Assembly (NCBI GenBank): GCA_965198915.1
Contig: CBDAQC010000002.1
Location: 682,001-746,000, forward strand
DNA: 64,000 bases
Reading direction: 5' to 3'
From: BOG-908 sp965198915
Lineage (GTDB): Bacteria; Pseudomonadota; Alphaproteobacteria; Acetobacterales; Acetobacteraceae
Every line of letters starts with the position of its first letter. The stretch's first letter is position 1. Below the pieces are notes generated by a model. It was not told the origin of the DNA. It saw only the letters and a program-made list of their open reading frames with translations, and ran no database searches. This document shows positions 25,931-34,097 of the stretch, piece after piece. Both the position numbers and the translations under genes were made by a program.

Positions 25931-25971
25931 GCGTCCGTCTGAAAAGGCGCGCTGGCGGCCGTCCGGCGGCG
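25931..25971. repeat. Family 3 MITE-like element, left end fragment
   Basis: GCGTCCGTCTGAAAAGGCGC followed by CTGGCGGCCGTCCGGCGGCG matches the left terminal repeat of family 3 (best copy 39170-39343). The element is cut off and runs into a family 1 half-element. Confidence 0.45.
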
Positions 25972-25994
25972 AGTAGTGTGCTTCAGTGCTCCTC

Positions 25995-26075
25995 CCCGTC
26001 GGCAGTTGTTCCAACGTTCGCCGACAGGGACCAAAAGTTTTTTGGTTCTTTTTTTCAAAAAAGAACTGCTTGCTT
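25995..26075. repeat. Family 1 element: central hairpin plus right half (B-type)
   Basis: CCCGTCGGCAG and CGCCGACAGGG can form the central hairpin. The right half reads CCAAAAGTTTTTTGGTTC then TTTTTTTCAAAAAAGAACTG. It separates the DUF2721 gene from the convergent siderophore-interacting protein, ending just before its stop codon. Confidence 0.75.
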
Positions 26076-26082
26076 TCGTATC

Positions 26083-26898
26083 CTACGTGTCCAGCACGAC
26101 ATGCTCGCCAACCGCGCCCAGCCGCCAATATCCCGCCGCGCGTATCTGCTCGCGCGCCAGGCCCTCTTCTTCGGCGAGATGACGGCGCAGGGTGCGGGCC
26201 GTCGCCAGCTCCGCGCCGATCCAGGCGTAAGTGTCGCCGTGCGGAAGTTGCAGATGGCGTAGCGCATTTTCCAGCAGCGTGGTGGTGCCGGCCGGCTGGC
26301 CCGCGCGGTGCAGCCAGATGATCGTGGCGTTGGCGGCGGTGGGCAGATGGCGTTCCTCGGCGGCGTCGGCCACTTCGAGCAGGGCGTAGGCGCGCACGCC
26401 TGGGCGCAGTTCCTCGAGGTGGCGGGAGATGGCGGGCAGGGCGGCCTCGTCGCCGGCGAGCAGGTAGGTGTCGTAATCGTCAGGAGTGAGGAAGGAGGCG
26501 CGCGGCCCGCCTACCCCCAGCCATTGTCCGGGTTCGGCCTGGGCGGCCCAGGCAGTGGCGGGGCCGTCACCGTGCAAGACGAAATCTATCGTCAGCTCGC
26601 GGGTGAGCGGGTCGTAGCGGCGCGGAGTGTAGTCGCGCACGGCCGGGCGGACCGCGCCTTCGGGGTAGACGGGTTTGCCGTCCTGCAGGGTTGGCAGAAC
26701 CGGCTGTGTCTGGCCGGGGGCGGGGAAGAAGAGTTTGACGTGGTCGCCGGCGCCGGCGGAGGTGAAGCCGTCGAGCTGCTCGCCGGCGAGGGTGATGCGG
26801 CGCATGCGCGGGGTGAGGGGCTCGGCGCGGGCCACCTGGGCCAGGCGGAGCTTTGTCTCGAAGCGGACGCGTACGGGGGCGCGGGGTGTGTGGTTCAC
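26083..26898 (-). CDS. Siderophore-interacting protein / ferric reductase (YqjH-like)
   Basis: The 271-residue flavoprotein is of the SIP/ViuB/YqjH family, which reduces ferric siderophores in the cytosol. The FAD-binding RxYTPRRYD motif is present as VRDYTPRRYD. The FVLHGDGPATAWAAQAEPGQ block and the GPRASF segment follow. The NAD(P)H-side domain shows YLLAGDEAALPAISRHLEEL and ends AGYWRLGAVGEHVV. It lies 22 bp downstream of a PadR-family gene on the same strand. This pairing parallels E. coli yqjH and its regulator yqjI, although those are divergent. Confidence 0.9.
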   Translation of the reverse strand: MNHTPRAPVRVRFETKLRLAQVARAEPLTPRMRRITLAGEQLDGFTSAGAGDHVKLFFPAPGQTQPVLPTLQDGKPVYPEGAVRPAVRDYTPRRYDPLTRELTIDFVLHGDGPATAWAAQAEPGQWLGVGGPRASFLTPDDYDTYLLAGDEAALPAISRHLEELRPGVRAYALLEVADAAEERHLPTAANATIIWLHRAGQPAGTTTLLENALRHLQLPHGDTYAWIGAELATARTLRRHLAEEEGLAREQIRAAGYWRLGAVGEHVVLDT

Positions 26899-26920
26899 CT
26901 GGAACTCCTGCGAGTGGGGA

Positions 26921-27520
26921 TCAGGCCTGGCGGCCGAGGATTTCGGCGGCGGCGCGGTCGAGTATCTGGGCGATGCGGCGGGCTTCCTCGGGGCTGCAGC
27001 CGTGCTTGCGCAGAAGGGCGTGCTTGAGGGCGTGCCGGGCGCGGTGCAGGTCGTCCGCGGCGCGCGGGTCGGCGGCGTCCAGGCCGGCGAAGGCTTCGCG
27101 CACGCCGGCCATGCGCTGGCCTATGCGTGCCAGGGCGTCGAGTATCTGGGTCGCGTGCTCGCGGTTGGCTTCGAGCTGGGCACGGCCGGCTTCGGTCAGG
27201 GTGTAGAGCTTGCGGTTGCCGTCCTGGCTTACTTCGGCGTGGCCGATCTCTTCCAGATAGGTGAGCGCCGGATAGATCATGCCCGGGCTGGGTGCGTAGA
27301 AGCCGGCGGAGCGTTCCTCCAGCAGGCGGATCAGCTCGTAGCCGTGGGCGGGGCGTTCGGCGAGCAGTGCCAGGAGGAGGAGCTGGAGGTCGGCGGCGGT
27401 GAGCTTGCGGGCGCCGGGCATGCCGCCATCCCCCATGAAGCCGCGGCCGAAGCCGCCCGGGGCTTGGCCGTGGCGGCCGTGCCGGCGGCCGATTGCGTGC
27501 AGGGCGTGATGGAGACGCAT
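26921..27520 (-). CDS. PadR-family regulator with His-rich N-terminus (YqjI-like)
   Basis: The 199-residue protein begins with a His/Gly/Arg-rich stretch (MRLHHALHAIGRRHGRHG) of about 35 residues. A PadR winged helix follows: LTAADLQLLLLALLAERPAH, then GYELIRLLEE and SPGMIYPALTYLEEIG. A C-terminal dimerisation helix pair completes it. E. coli YqjI has the same design and uses its His/Cys-rich N-terminus to sense nickel and control the ferric reductase gene yqjH. The partner gene downstream here is a YqjH-like protein, so metal sensing is a reasonable inference. No Cys is seen in the N-terminal part, unlike YqjI. The ATG at 27518-27520 was preferred to one 24 bases upstream that would overlap the operator less plausibly. 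Confidence 0.82.
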   Translation of the reverse strand: MRLHHALHAIGRRHGRHGQAPGGFGRGFMGDGGMPGARKLTAADLQLLLLALLAERPAHGYELIRLLEERSAGFYAPSPGMIYPALTYLEEIGHAEVSQDGNRKLYTLTEAGRAQLEANREHATQILDALARIGQRMAGVREAFAGLDAADPRAADDLHRARHALKHALLRKHGCSPEEARRIAQILDRAAAEILGRQA

Positions 27521-27542
27521 GGGTCGGTTCCAGTCGGAAAAC

Positions 27543-27570
27543 ATGTCTTACGATATGTCTTTCGAGACAT
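27543..27570. promoter_or_regulatory. Predicted PadR operator upstream of padR
   Basis: ATGTCTTTCGAGACAT (27555-27570) is a perfect 6-bp inverted repeat with a 4-base centre. A third ATGTCT half-site lies at 27543-27548. PadR operators are typically such palindromes, and this one lies 35 bp before the padR start, as expected for autoregulation. The downstream PadR-SIP pair is the probable target. Confidence 0.55.
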
Positions 27571-27730
27571 GGCGTCAAGCTGAAACGGGCGGGAGAGCCG
27601 TGGCCGGCGATGAGGGGAGACTTTTGCGGCCGGGCCGTGCATCACGGGGCACCCTCGCCGCGGAACGGAGCCTGCCACCTCGCCAAGACTCTTCCTGCAT
27701 ATCGGCCGCAACAAGGTTGGCTCGACGACC

Positions 27731-28684
27731 TTGCAGACCTATTTCGCGGAGCAGGCCGGCTATCTTCGGCAGGCCGGGCTGGATCATGTGCTGCTGTTCG
27801 GCCAGGACGGTCCGGCGGACGGATCGCTGCGTCGTTTCGCCAACCATCGCGAGGTGGCGGTGTTCGCACGCGGCCATAACGGGCGGTCGGTTCTGGTATC
27901 CCATGAAGGGCTGTGCTGCTTTTCGCCCGAGCTTACGCAGGTGATGGCGCAGGATTTCGCCGGGCTGGACGCGCAGGTGCTGTTCTATGTCCGGCCTTAC
28001 GGCGAATGGGTGGTATCGGCCTATAATTTCGACGTTCGCACCGGCTACAACGCGGCGGATTTCGACGCCTACCTTGAGGGGGTGGAGGCGGGCGTCAGCT
28101 TCTGGCCGATGCTGGAGATCTGGGGGCGGGCGCTGGGCTGGGAGAACATACGCGTACGCTCGCTCCACCCGGCGGACCTGCAGGGGGGCGAGCTGGTGGC
28201 GGACTGCCTGTCCGCCCTGGGGCTGGCGGGCGCGCCGGCGGCGTCCGTGGCACGGGTGAACGTCTCGCCGGGCTGGTGGGTGGTGGAGATGTTACGCCTG
28301 GTGGCGCAGGGCGGCGCCGGCGCGGGGTGGACGCAGACTGGCCTGGCGGTGGCCGAGGAACTGCACCGGCTGACCGAGCGTGCGGCCGAGCAGGCGGGAC
28401 TGTGCTGCCCGCCGGCGCAGTATCTGAGCCGGGCGCAGTCCGTGCGGCTGGCGGCGTTGTACGAGCGTGACCTGGCGTTGCTGGCGGCACATACGGGATG
28501 TCGGCTGCAGCCGGGGCCGGTATGCGTGCAGGAGCGGCCGTTTCTGCCGGCGGTGCGGCATGTGCCGGATCGGGTGGTCCGGATGGTTTGCGCGATGGCG
28601 CTGGAGGGGGAGAACGCGCGGGTGCATCCGGAGGCGGCGGCGTTTGTTCGGGAGCGACAGGGGAAGGAAGGCCTTCTTTTTTGA
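27731..28684 (+). CDS. Sulfotransferase-like protein, start uncertain
   Basis: The reading frame is open from 27614. The P-loop-like PAPS-binding segment LHIGRNKVGSTTLQTYF begins at about 27695, upstream of the TTG at 27731, which is the first usable start codon. No ATG, GTG or TTG lies upstream in this frame, whereas an ATG at 27610 is in another frame. A frameshift near the 5' end, or a rare start codon, is likely. The rest includes a VLFYVRPYGEWVVSAYNF strand-helix like the 3'-phosphate-binding site. The C-terminus (GKEGLLF) is encoded by a family 1 repeat. Similar proteins sulfate carbohydrates or act in surface polysaccharide synthesis; the acceptor is unknown. Confidence 0.6.
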   Translation: MQTYFAEQAGYLRQAGLDHVLLFGQDGPADGSLRRFANHREVAVFARGHNGRSVLVSHEGLCCFSPELTQVMAQDFAGLDAQVLFYVRPYGEWVVSAYNFDVRTGYNAADFDAYLEGVEAGVSFWPMLEIWGRALGWENIRVRSLHPADLQGGELVADCLSALGLAGAPAASVARVNVSPGWWVVEMLRLVAQGGAGAGWTQTGLAVAEELHRLTERAAEQAGLCCPPAQYLSRAQSVRLAALYERDLALLAAHTGCRLQPGPVCVQERPFLPAVRHVPDRVVRMVCAMALEGENARVHPEAAAFVRERQGKEGLLF

Positions 28685-28815
28685 AAAAAAGAAGCAAAAA
28701 ACTTTTGTCCTTCCGCACCTGAACCAGCCTGTTCTATCCTGGACGAAACACTCCGCCGCAGCGTCGAAGGACCAAAAGTTTTTTGCTTCTTTTTTTCAAA
28801 AAAGAAGGCCTTGCC
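28664..28815. repeat. Family 1 compound inverted repeat, complete (A/A type)
   Basis: The left half is AAGGCCTTCTTTTTTGAAAA with GAAGCAAAAAACTTTTG. The right half is CCAAAAGTTTTTTGCTTC with TTTTTTTCAAAAAAGAAGG. The halves are near-perfect mirror images over about 40 bp and flank about 65 bp of unique DNA. The left half supplies the last codons and stop of the sulfotransferase-like gene. The right end lies four bases before the stop of the convergent DUF6476 gene. Confidence 0.85.
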
Positions 28816-28818
28816 TGC

Positions 28819-29070
28819 CTACTGCTTCAGCCGCACCGCGCCAGCCTGGACGACCACGATCCGGTCAGGCCCGCCGCCTTGCAGGACGACCGCCATATGG
28901 TCGCCCAGGGCGGCGACGCCCGCGATGCGGGTGCCGGCGGGCTCGTCCAGCGTGACCGTGGCCTTCGGCGTGTGAGGCGCCATGCGGCCCACGATGGTGA
29001 CGGCGACGACAGCCACGCCGGCCACGATCAGCACGCCCATTCCTACGACCAGAGCCAGCATCGCGCGCAT
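28819..29070 (-). CDS. DUF6476-type small membrane protein
   Basis: The 83-residue protein has one N-terminal membrane helix (ALVVGMGVLIVAGVAVVAVT) and a small extramembrane domain with VTLDEPAGTRIAGVAALGDH and GGPDRIVVVQ. This matches the short alphaproteobacterial family that commonly sits divergent from rluD next to rpoH, exactly as here. Role unknown. Confidence 0.75.
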   Translation of the reverse strand: MRAMLALVVGMGVLIVAGVAVVAVTIVGRMAPHTPKATVTLDEPAGTRIAGVAALGDHMAVVLQGGGPDRIVVVQAGAVRLKQ

Positions 29071-29102
29071 TGTTCTCCCGAACTCCCTATGTGTCAGGCA
29101 TC

Positions 29103-30068
29103 ATGCCCGAAACCTTCCGCCTGATCGCCCCGCCCGAAGCCGCCGGCCAGCGGGCGGACCGCTATTTTGCCGAGGCTATTGGCACGTTGTCGCGGTCCAG
29201 GGTGAAATCGCTGATCGAGGCGGGGCGGGCGACGCGGGACGGGGCGGTGTTCACCGCGCCGGCCGATCCGGTGCGGGCGGGCGGGGCGTATGAGCTGACG
29301 CCGCCGGTGGTGGTGGACGCACTGCCGCAGGCGCAGGCGATTCCTTTCACGATTTTGCATGAGGACCGGCACCTGATCGTGCTGGACAAGCCGGCGGGGC
29401 TGGTGGTGCATCCGGCGCCCGGACACGAGGACGGCACGCTGGTCAATGCGTTGCTGGCGCATTGCGGGGACAGCCTGCCGGGGATCGGCGGGGAGCGGCG
29501 GCCGGGGATCGTGCACCGGCTGGACCGCGACACGTCCGGCGTGATGGTGGTGGCCAAGACGGAGCAGGCGCTGGCCGGGCTGTCGGCGAAGTTCGCGGCG
29601 CGCGACATAGAGCGGGTTTACGTGGCGCTGGTCTGGGGGCTGCCGGCGCCGGCGAGCGGCGAGATAGAGGGGGCGATCGGGCGGGATCCGCGCGACCGCA
29701 AACGCATGGCGCTGGTGACGCGCGGCGGCAAGCCGGCGCTGACCCGGTATCGCGCCACGACAGTGTATCATGCGGCGGCGAGCCTGCTGGAATGCCGTCT
29801 GGCCACCGGGCGGACGCACCAGATCAGGGTGCATCTGGCCTCTGCCGGGCATCCCGTGGTGGGCGACCCGGTTTATCTGCGCCGGATTCCGGCAATCAGC
29901 CGAGCGGTGCCGGAGCCGGCACGCGGGCGTTTGCTGGATTTTCCACGCCAGGCGCTGCATGCCGCGGTGCTCGGGTTCCGCCATCCTGCGACCGGGCACG
30001 AGATGCGGTTCGAGACGCCTTTGCCGGGCGATTTCCATGGGTTACTGGAGGGGATGTCCGAGAGTTAA
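29103..30068 (+). CDS. rluD: RluD-type 23S rRNA pseudouridine synthase
   Basis: The 321-residue protein has an N-terminal S4-type RNA-binding segment (SRSRVKSLIEAGRATRDGAV). The RsuA/RluA catalytic domain follows, with VHRLDRDTSGVMVVAKT holding the catalytic Asp, and a C-terminal GRTHQIRVHLASAGHPVVGD block. RluD-group enzymes make pseudouridines in helix 69 of 23S rRNA. The ATG at 29103 was preferred to an upstream one that is not conserved. It is followed by rpoH, a common neighbour in alphaproteobacteria. Confidence 0.92.
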   Translation: MPETFRLIAPPEAAGQRADRYFAEAIGTLSRSRVKSLIEAGRATRDGAVFTAPADPVRAGGAYELTPPVVVDALPQAQAIPFTILHEDRHLIVLDKPAGLVVHPAPGHEDGTLVNALLAHCGDSLPGIGGERRPGIVHRLDRDTSGVMVVAKTEQALAGLSAKFAARDIERVYVALVWGLPAPASGEIEGAIGRDPRDRKRMALVTRGGKPALTRYRATTVYHAAASLLECRLATGRTHQIRVHLASAGHPVVGDPVYLRRIPAISRAVPEPARGRLLDFPRQALHAAVLGFRHPATGHEMRFETPLPGDFHGLLEGMSES

Positions 30069-30115
30069 CCACGTTCACACATGCGTTACAAACGTTTCAT
30101 AAGCCACGCTAGTGT

Positions 30116-30144
30116 TTGACAGGACCTCACCGGTCCTGTATTAC
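30116..30144 (+). promoter_or_regulatory. Predicted rpoH promoter with an inverted repeat inside the spacer
   Basis: TTGACA at 30116-30121 and TATTAC at 30139-30144 are 17 bp apart, a near-consensus sigma-70 promoter. A perfect 8-bp inverted repeat, ACAGGACC and GGTCCTGT with a 5-base loop (30119-30139), fills the spacer and overlaps both boxes' edges. A regulator bound there would block RNA polymerase. The message would have about 180 bases of leader before the rpoH ATG, including a GGTGCA/TGCACC hairpin near 30155-30176. Confidence 0.6.
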
Positions 30145-30330
30145 TCTGCCCGTTGGTGCAGCGGGCGTGTTGCACCTTCGCGCGCGGCGCCGGGTTGCCT
30201 TGTCAGGGGTTCGGCTGATCCGCGTGATAACGTCCTCGCGCTCCATAGCGTCGGGCCCGCAACTATAAGCCGTATTGCGCCGTAAAGGGCAGTAACCGGT
30301 TGTGGTCGCCGGGTGAGAAGGAGCCGTTTC

Positions 30331-31215
30331 ATGGCTGCAGCTTTTGTCAATGTCGCCCCAGAGGGCAACCTCTCCCGCTATTTGCAGGAGATACGCAAGT
30401 TTCCGATGCTGACGCCTGAGGAGGAGCTGTCGCTCTCCCATGCGTGGCGCGACCACGAAGACATGAAGGCCGCCCATAAGCTGGTGACCTCGCATCTTCG
30501 CCTGGTTGCCAAGATTGCCATGGGCTATCGCGGGTATGGCTTGCCTGTGGGCGAGCTGATCAGCGAGGGCAATGTCGGCATGATGCAGGCCGTCAAGCGT
30601 TTCGATCCCGATCGCGGGTTCCGCCTGGCGACGTACGCGATGTGGTGGATACGTGCGGCGATACAGGAATACATCCTGCATAGCTGGTCGCTGGTGAAGA
30701 TGGGCACGACCGCTGCGCAGAAGAAGCTGTTCTTCAACCTGCGCCGGCTGAAGGGCCAGATGCAGGCGATCGAGGACGGTGACCTGCGTCCGGAGCACGT
30801 CTCCAAGATCGCGACCACGCTGGGCGTGCCGGAGCAGGACGTGGTGAGCATGAACCGCCGGCTGGCGGCACCCGACCATAGCCTGAACGCGCCGGTACGC
30901 GCGGACAGTGAGGGCGAGTGGCAGGACTGGCTGGTGGATGAGGGTGAAAGCCAAGAGAGCGAGCTGGCCGAGCGTGAGGAGCTGTCCGGCCGCAAGGCGC
31001 TGCTGGGTGGCGCGCTGACCTCGCTGAACGACCGGGAGCGGCACATCCTGATCGAGCGTCGGCTGAAGGACAACCCGACGACGCTGGAGGAGCTGTCCCA
31101 GCAGTACAACATCAGCCGCGAGCGTGTGCGGCAGATCGAAGTACGGGCATTCGAGAAGCTGCAAAAGGCCATGCGCCTGCAAGTGGCCGAGCGCCGGATG
31201 GCGCAGGCAGCTTGA
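30331..31215 (+). CDS. rpoH: RNA polymerase sigma factor RpoH (sigma-32)
   Basis: The 294-residue alternative sigma factor for heat shock genes. Region 2 shows LVTSHLRLVAKIAMGYRGYG and RFDPDRGFRLATYAMWWIRA. The sigma-32-specific region C is AQKKLFFNLRRLKGQ. Region 4 carries TLEELSQQYNISRERVRQIE, the helix-turn-helix for the -35 element. The ATG at 30331 has a GAGAAGGAG just upstream. The long leader could fold as an RNA thermometer, as is known for other rpoH genes; no fold was calculated. The gene is followed by a family 1 half-element. Confidence 0.97.
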   Translation: MAAAFVNVAPEGNLSRYLQEIRKFPMLTPEEELSLSHAWRDHEDMKAAHKLVTSHLRLVAKIAMGYRGYGLPVGELISEGNVGMMQAVKRFDPDRGFRLATYAMWWIRAAIQEYILHSWSLVKMGTTAAQKKLFFNLRRLKGQMQAIEDGDLRPEHVSKIATTLGVPEQDVVSMNRRLAAPDHSLNAPVRADSEGEWQDWLVDEGESQESELAEREELSGRKALLGGALTSLNDRERHILIERRLKDNPTTLEELSQQYNISRERVRQIEVRAFEKLQKAMRLQVAERRMAQAA

Positions 31216-31220
31216 GGTAA

Positions 31221-31305
31221 TCCCTGCCGGCAGGTGCCGCATCAGCCGCCGACAGGGACCAAAAGCTTTTTGCTTCTTTTTCTCGAAAAAGAAGGCCTTG
31301 CTTAC
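31221..31305. repeat. Family 1 element: central hairpin plus right half (A-type)
   Basis: CCCTGCCGGC and GCCGACAGGG can pair as the central hairpin. The right half reads CCAAAAGCTTTTTGCTTC and TTTTTCTCGAAAAAGAAGG. It starts six bases after the rpoH stop. Confidence 0.7.
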
Positions 31306-31550
31306 TTTTCCCCGATCAGCGCCGTGGAATATGCCGGTTGGCGACATGCGCGTGCAGGTACGCCAACCCGGGGCTGCCAGCACGTTGCTGGTCACGCGTT
31401 CACGTGATCACAATGTGCGTGGCATCGGACGCGTGTTGCGTATGGCGTGTTGGCCGCTGGTGCGTGTGGTTCGGCGAGAGCAGAGACTTCTTGGTCACGG
31501 CGTCGCGTAGTTCCACGCACTGCGCGTAACTATTGTGGCGTACCCGGTCT
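31306..31550. other. Intergenic stretch with no recognisable feature
   Basis: Between the repeat after rpoH and the stop of the next leftward gene there are about 245 bp of GC-moderate DNA, some of it somewhat GC-poor. No open frame with gene-like codon use, repeat copy, promoter or terminator was recognised on either strand. Confidence 0.5.
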
Positions 31551-32012
31551 TCAGGCTTTTGGAGGCAAGTCCCAGTCCTGCCTGGTGCGGGCAAGTTCGG
31601 CTTGCATGACCCGGGCGCGGGCGGCTTCGCTGGCATCCCAGGCGGTACGCAGGACGACGGGGACGACCTGGCACAGCGCCCAGGCGCAGGCGCCGGCGCC
31701 CCAGGCGGTGACCAGGACCAGCGGGTTTGCCACGGCGTTCAGCGCCGCGTCCATCGAGTCCCCGTGCAACCAGAGGTGCCAGACTGGCGAGAGGGCAGCG
31801 GCGGCGCAGCACAGGGCGACGGCGCGGGTTGAACTGCCGGGGGTGTTTTTTTCGCCGAGCGCGCAGGCGATCGCGGGTCCCAATAGGGTCGCGAGCAGCA
31901 GGACGGTGGGGGCCGCAAAGGTAAGGAGCGCGCCGCAGGCAAGGCCCTGAATCCACAGAATGGAGCCTTTGGCGGCGGGTCCGGCCGGCTGTGGGCGGGT
32001 GGCCGCCGCCAT
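31551..32012 (-). CDS. Small membrane protein coupled to a pseudokinase gene
   Basis: The 153-residue protein has a hydrophobic N-terminal part (LACGALLTFAAPTVLLLATL) and two to three further hydrophobic segments, with a charged C-terminal tail. It lacks any family signature I know. Its start overlaps the stop of the upstream kinase-like gene by one base (TGATG), so the two are translationally coupled and probably act together. Confidence 0.65.
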   Translation of the reverse strand: MAAATRPQPAGPAAKGSILWIQGLACGALLTFAAPTVLLLATLLGPAIACALGEKNTPGSSTRAVALCCAAAALSPVWHLWLHGDSMDAALNAVANPLVLVTAWGAGACAWALCQVVPVVLRTAWDASEAARARVMQAELARTRQDWDLPPKA

Positions 32013-33958
32013 CAGTGCAGCGCCAGGGCCACGGCGGCGCCCAGGCTGGCGAGGAGGCCGGCGCCGGTCACGAGCTCATGGCCCAGAAGCTGGGCGGCGT
32101 GATGGCGGTGTGGCGTCTTCTCGGTAATCCGGGCGAGGGCGGCTTCCAGCGACGCTATACGGGCGGCGGCCTGCTCGGCGCCTCTCTGGTCGGCCGCGCG
32201 GGCGGGTTCGTCGTCCAGCAGCTCGGCCATGCGGCCGATCTGGCCGTCGGACGCGGCTTGCAGCAGGCTGTCCTGCAGCGCGGCGCGGGTGCGCTGGCTG
32301 CGCCAGTCCGACACGCCGGCCAGGCCGGAGGAGATCAGCCAGCCGGCCAGGCCGGGCAGACCGCCCGGGTTCAGGCGGGCTTGCAGCCGGGCGAACAGGC
32401 GCAGGAGGGAGAGGCGTTCCGCCTCCCCGGCGAAGCTTGCGAGGTGGGGCAGGTCGCCACAGAGGGTAGGGTCCGCGCGTGACACCAGGAAGGCGGCGAT
32501 GTGGCCGTCTATCGGTGGGCGGCTCCTGTCGGCGCTTGCGGCGGCCTCGTCCAAGGCGGGCAGCAATTCGGCCGCGCGCACTACCAGACGGCCGGCGAGC
32601 AGGGGGGAGGCGCAGGCGAGCATGGGATTCATGCCGTAGGAGAGGCGCCGGACGCCGCCGGCCGGGCCGCGGGCGGACAGCCAGCTACGCCACTCCCGCT
32701 GCTCGTCCCGCAGGCCGGTATCGTCCTGGCGGCGGTAGCTGGCGCTGCAGAAGTGCGAGACGGCATCGGCCGAGACGATTCCCGTCAGCGCGGACAGCAC
32801 ATCCGGCGTGCCTGTTGCCAGCGCCGGACCGATGCCGTCCGGCTGGACCGCAACGCCGCGCCAGACCAGGGGGGCCAGAGGGTCGATCACGGCGATGCTG
32901 CGCATTACGGTCAGGCCTTGCTGGCGCGGCTCGTCCGAGGTGGTGGGCTCGCTGCGGCGGGTGATTTCCTCCACGCGCATGCCGAGCTGCGGGTCGCCCA
33001 GGAAGCGGCGTATCCAGCGCTCCACCTCGCCGCTTTTCAGCAAAGCGTAGCCGCGCTCGGGGTGCAGGCCGAGGCCGAGCGCCAGCTCGCGCGCCGACCA
33101 GACGCGGACGCCGCCGAGATCGAGCGGGATCTGGGCGCGGCGGGGCGGGCGGGCGGCAACGCGCCTGGCGCGCGCCTGTTCCGGGCGGCCAAGCAAAGCG
33201 GGCGAGGGGCGGTGGTCCGGGTCCTCGGCGAGCATGCCGCGCAGCAGATCCGACAGCAGCGGCGGCAGGGGCGCCTCGGCAGTCAGGGCATCGAAGCTGC
33301 CGAGTTCCAGTTTGCGGCGCAGGATGGCGGCGTCATCCAGGTTGGCCAAAGGCAGGCGGCCGAGATGAAGGGCGAGGAGGGTGACGCCGAGGGCATAAAT
33401 GTCGTCGGCGATGCAGCCTTCGCCGCGGCCGGCGGGCAGGCAGCGGGCCATGTAGGGCGGTTCGAAGATGGCCGGCTGCAGGCTGGCGGGCGGGGCGGCC
33501 CAGAACGGGCCCAGGGTCACGGGGTCTCGCAAGGCGGCGCGGAAGAGGTTGTCCGGGTTGATGGCGCGGTGGGTGAGGCCGCGCTGCTGGAGGGCGGCGA
33601 GGGCGGCGGCGGCGGGAGCCAGCACGCAGGTCATCAGCTCGGCCTCCCGCCACGGGGCGTTGAGGCCGACGGCGGTGCCGGGCGGTGCCTCGCCGATCAC
33701 GAACCAGCCGGGGCGGCCAGCGGCGTCCGTGCCGGGGCCGTATTCGACGGGCAGGACGGCGTGGGGGATGGGCAGGCCGCTGCGGGCTAGGGTGATGCGC
33801 GGGCGGGCGGGCTGGTCCGGCTTGGCTTCGATGGCGATGAGCGGGGTTGTGGGGTCCCGCCGGTCGGTGACCGCGTGGGCGCGGAAGCCGCCTTGCAGGG
33901 TGGGGGCCTGGCGCGTGGGGTCTATGCGGTAGAAACCTGCGATTAGGCCGTCTTCCAT
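32012..33958 (-). CDS. Large protein with an inactive protein-kinase-like domain (pseudokinase)
   Basis: The 648-residue protein has a kinase-like region at about 80-260. The catalytic loop reads LTHRAINPDNLF (128-139): the HRD aspartate is replaced by Ala132 and the loop lysine by Asn134. No DFG motif is seen where expected (VTLGPFWAAPP). The helix-F aspartate and glycine are kept in IADDIYALGVTLLAL (183-197). An APE-like EPPYMARCL occurs before it. It therefore resembles a serine/threonine kinase that has lost catalysis. About 350 residues of unknown helical structure follow, and the protein ends in a hydrophobic helix that may anchor it in the membrane. It is co-transcribed with a small membrane protein. 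Role unknown; it could be a scaffold or sensor. Confidence 0.7.
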   Translation of the reverse strand: MEDGLIAGFYRIDPTRQAPTLQGGFRAHAVTDRRDPTTPLIAIEAKPDQPARPRITLARSGLPIPHAVLPVEYGPGTDAAGRPGWFVIGEAPPGTAVGLNAPWREAELMTCVLAPAAAALAALQQRGLTHRAINPDNLFRAALRDPVTLGPFWAAPPASLQPAIFEPPYMARCLPAGRGEGCIADDIYALGVTLLALHLGRLPLANLDDAAILRRKLELGSFDALTAEAPLPPLLSDLLRGMLAEDPDHRPSPALLGRPEQARARRVAARPPRRAQIPLDLGGVRVWSARELALGLGLHPERGYALLKSGEVERWIRRFLGDPQLGMRVEEITRRSEPTTSDEPRQQGLTVMRSIAVIDPLAPLVWRGVAVQPDGIGPALATGTPDVLSALTGIVSADAVSHFCSASYRRQDDTGLRDEQREWRSWLSARGPAGGVRRLSYGMNPMLACASPLLAGRLVVRAAELLPALDEAAASADRSRPPIDGHIAAFLVSRADPTLCGDLPHLASFAGEAERLSLLRLFARLQARLNPGGLPGLAGWLISSGLAGVSDWRSQRTRAALQDSLLQAASDGQIGRMAELLDDEPARAADQRGAEQAAARIASLEAALARITEKTPHRHHAAQLLGHELVTGAGLLASLGAAVALALH

Positions 33959-34097
33959 GGGGCGCAGGGTAGGGGGTGGGGGTTAAGGAAGCGAAAAGGG
34001 TCGGGTGGCCGTGGGTCGGGTTGAGGTGCGGTTGACTGGGGCGGCGAGCCGGCGAAGCGTGGGTGCCGGCGGGTCAGTCGGGGGAGGTTCGGCGTCG

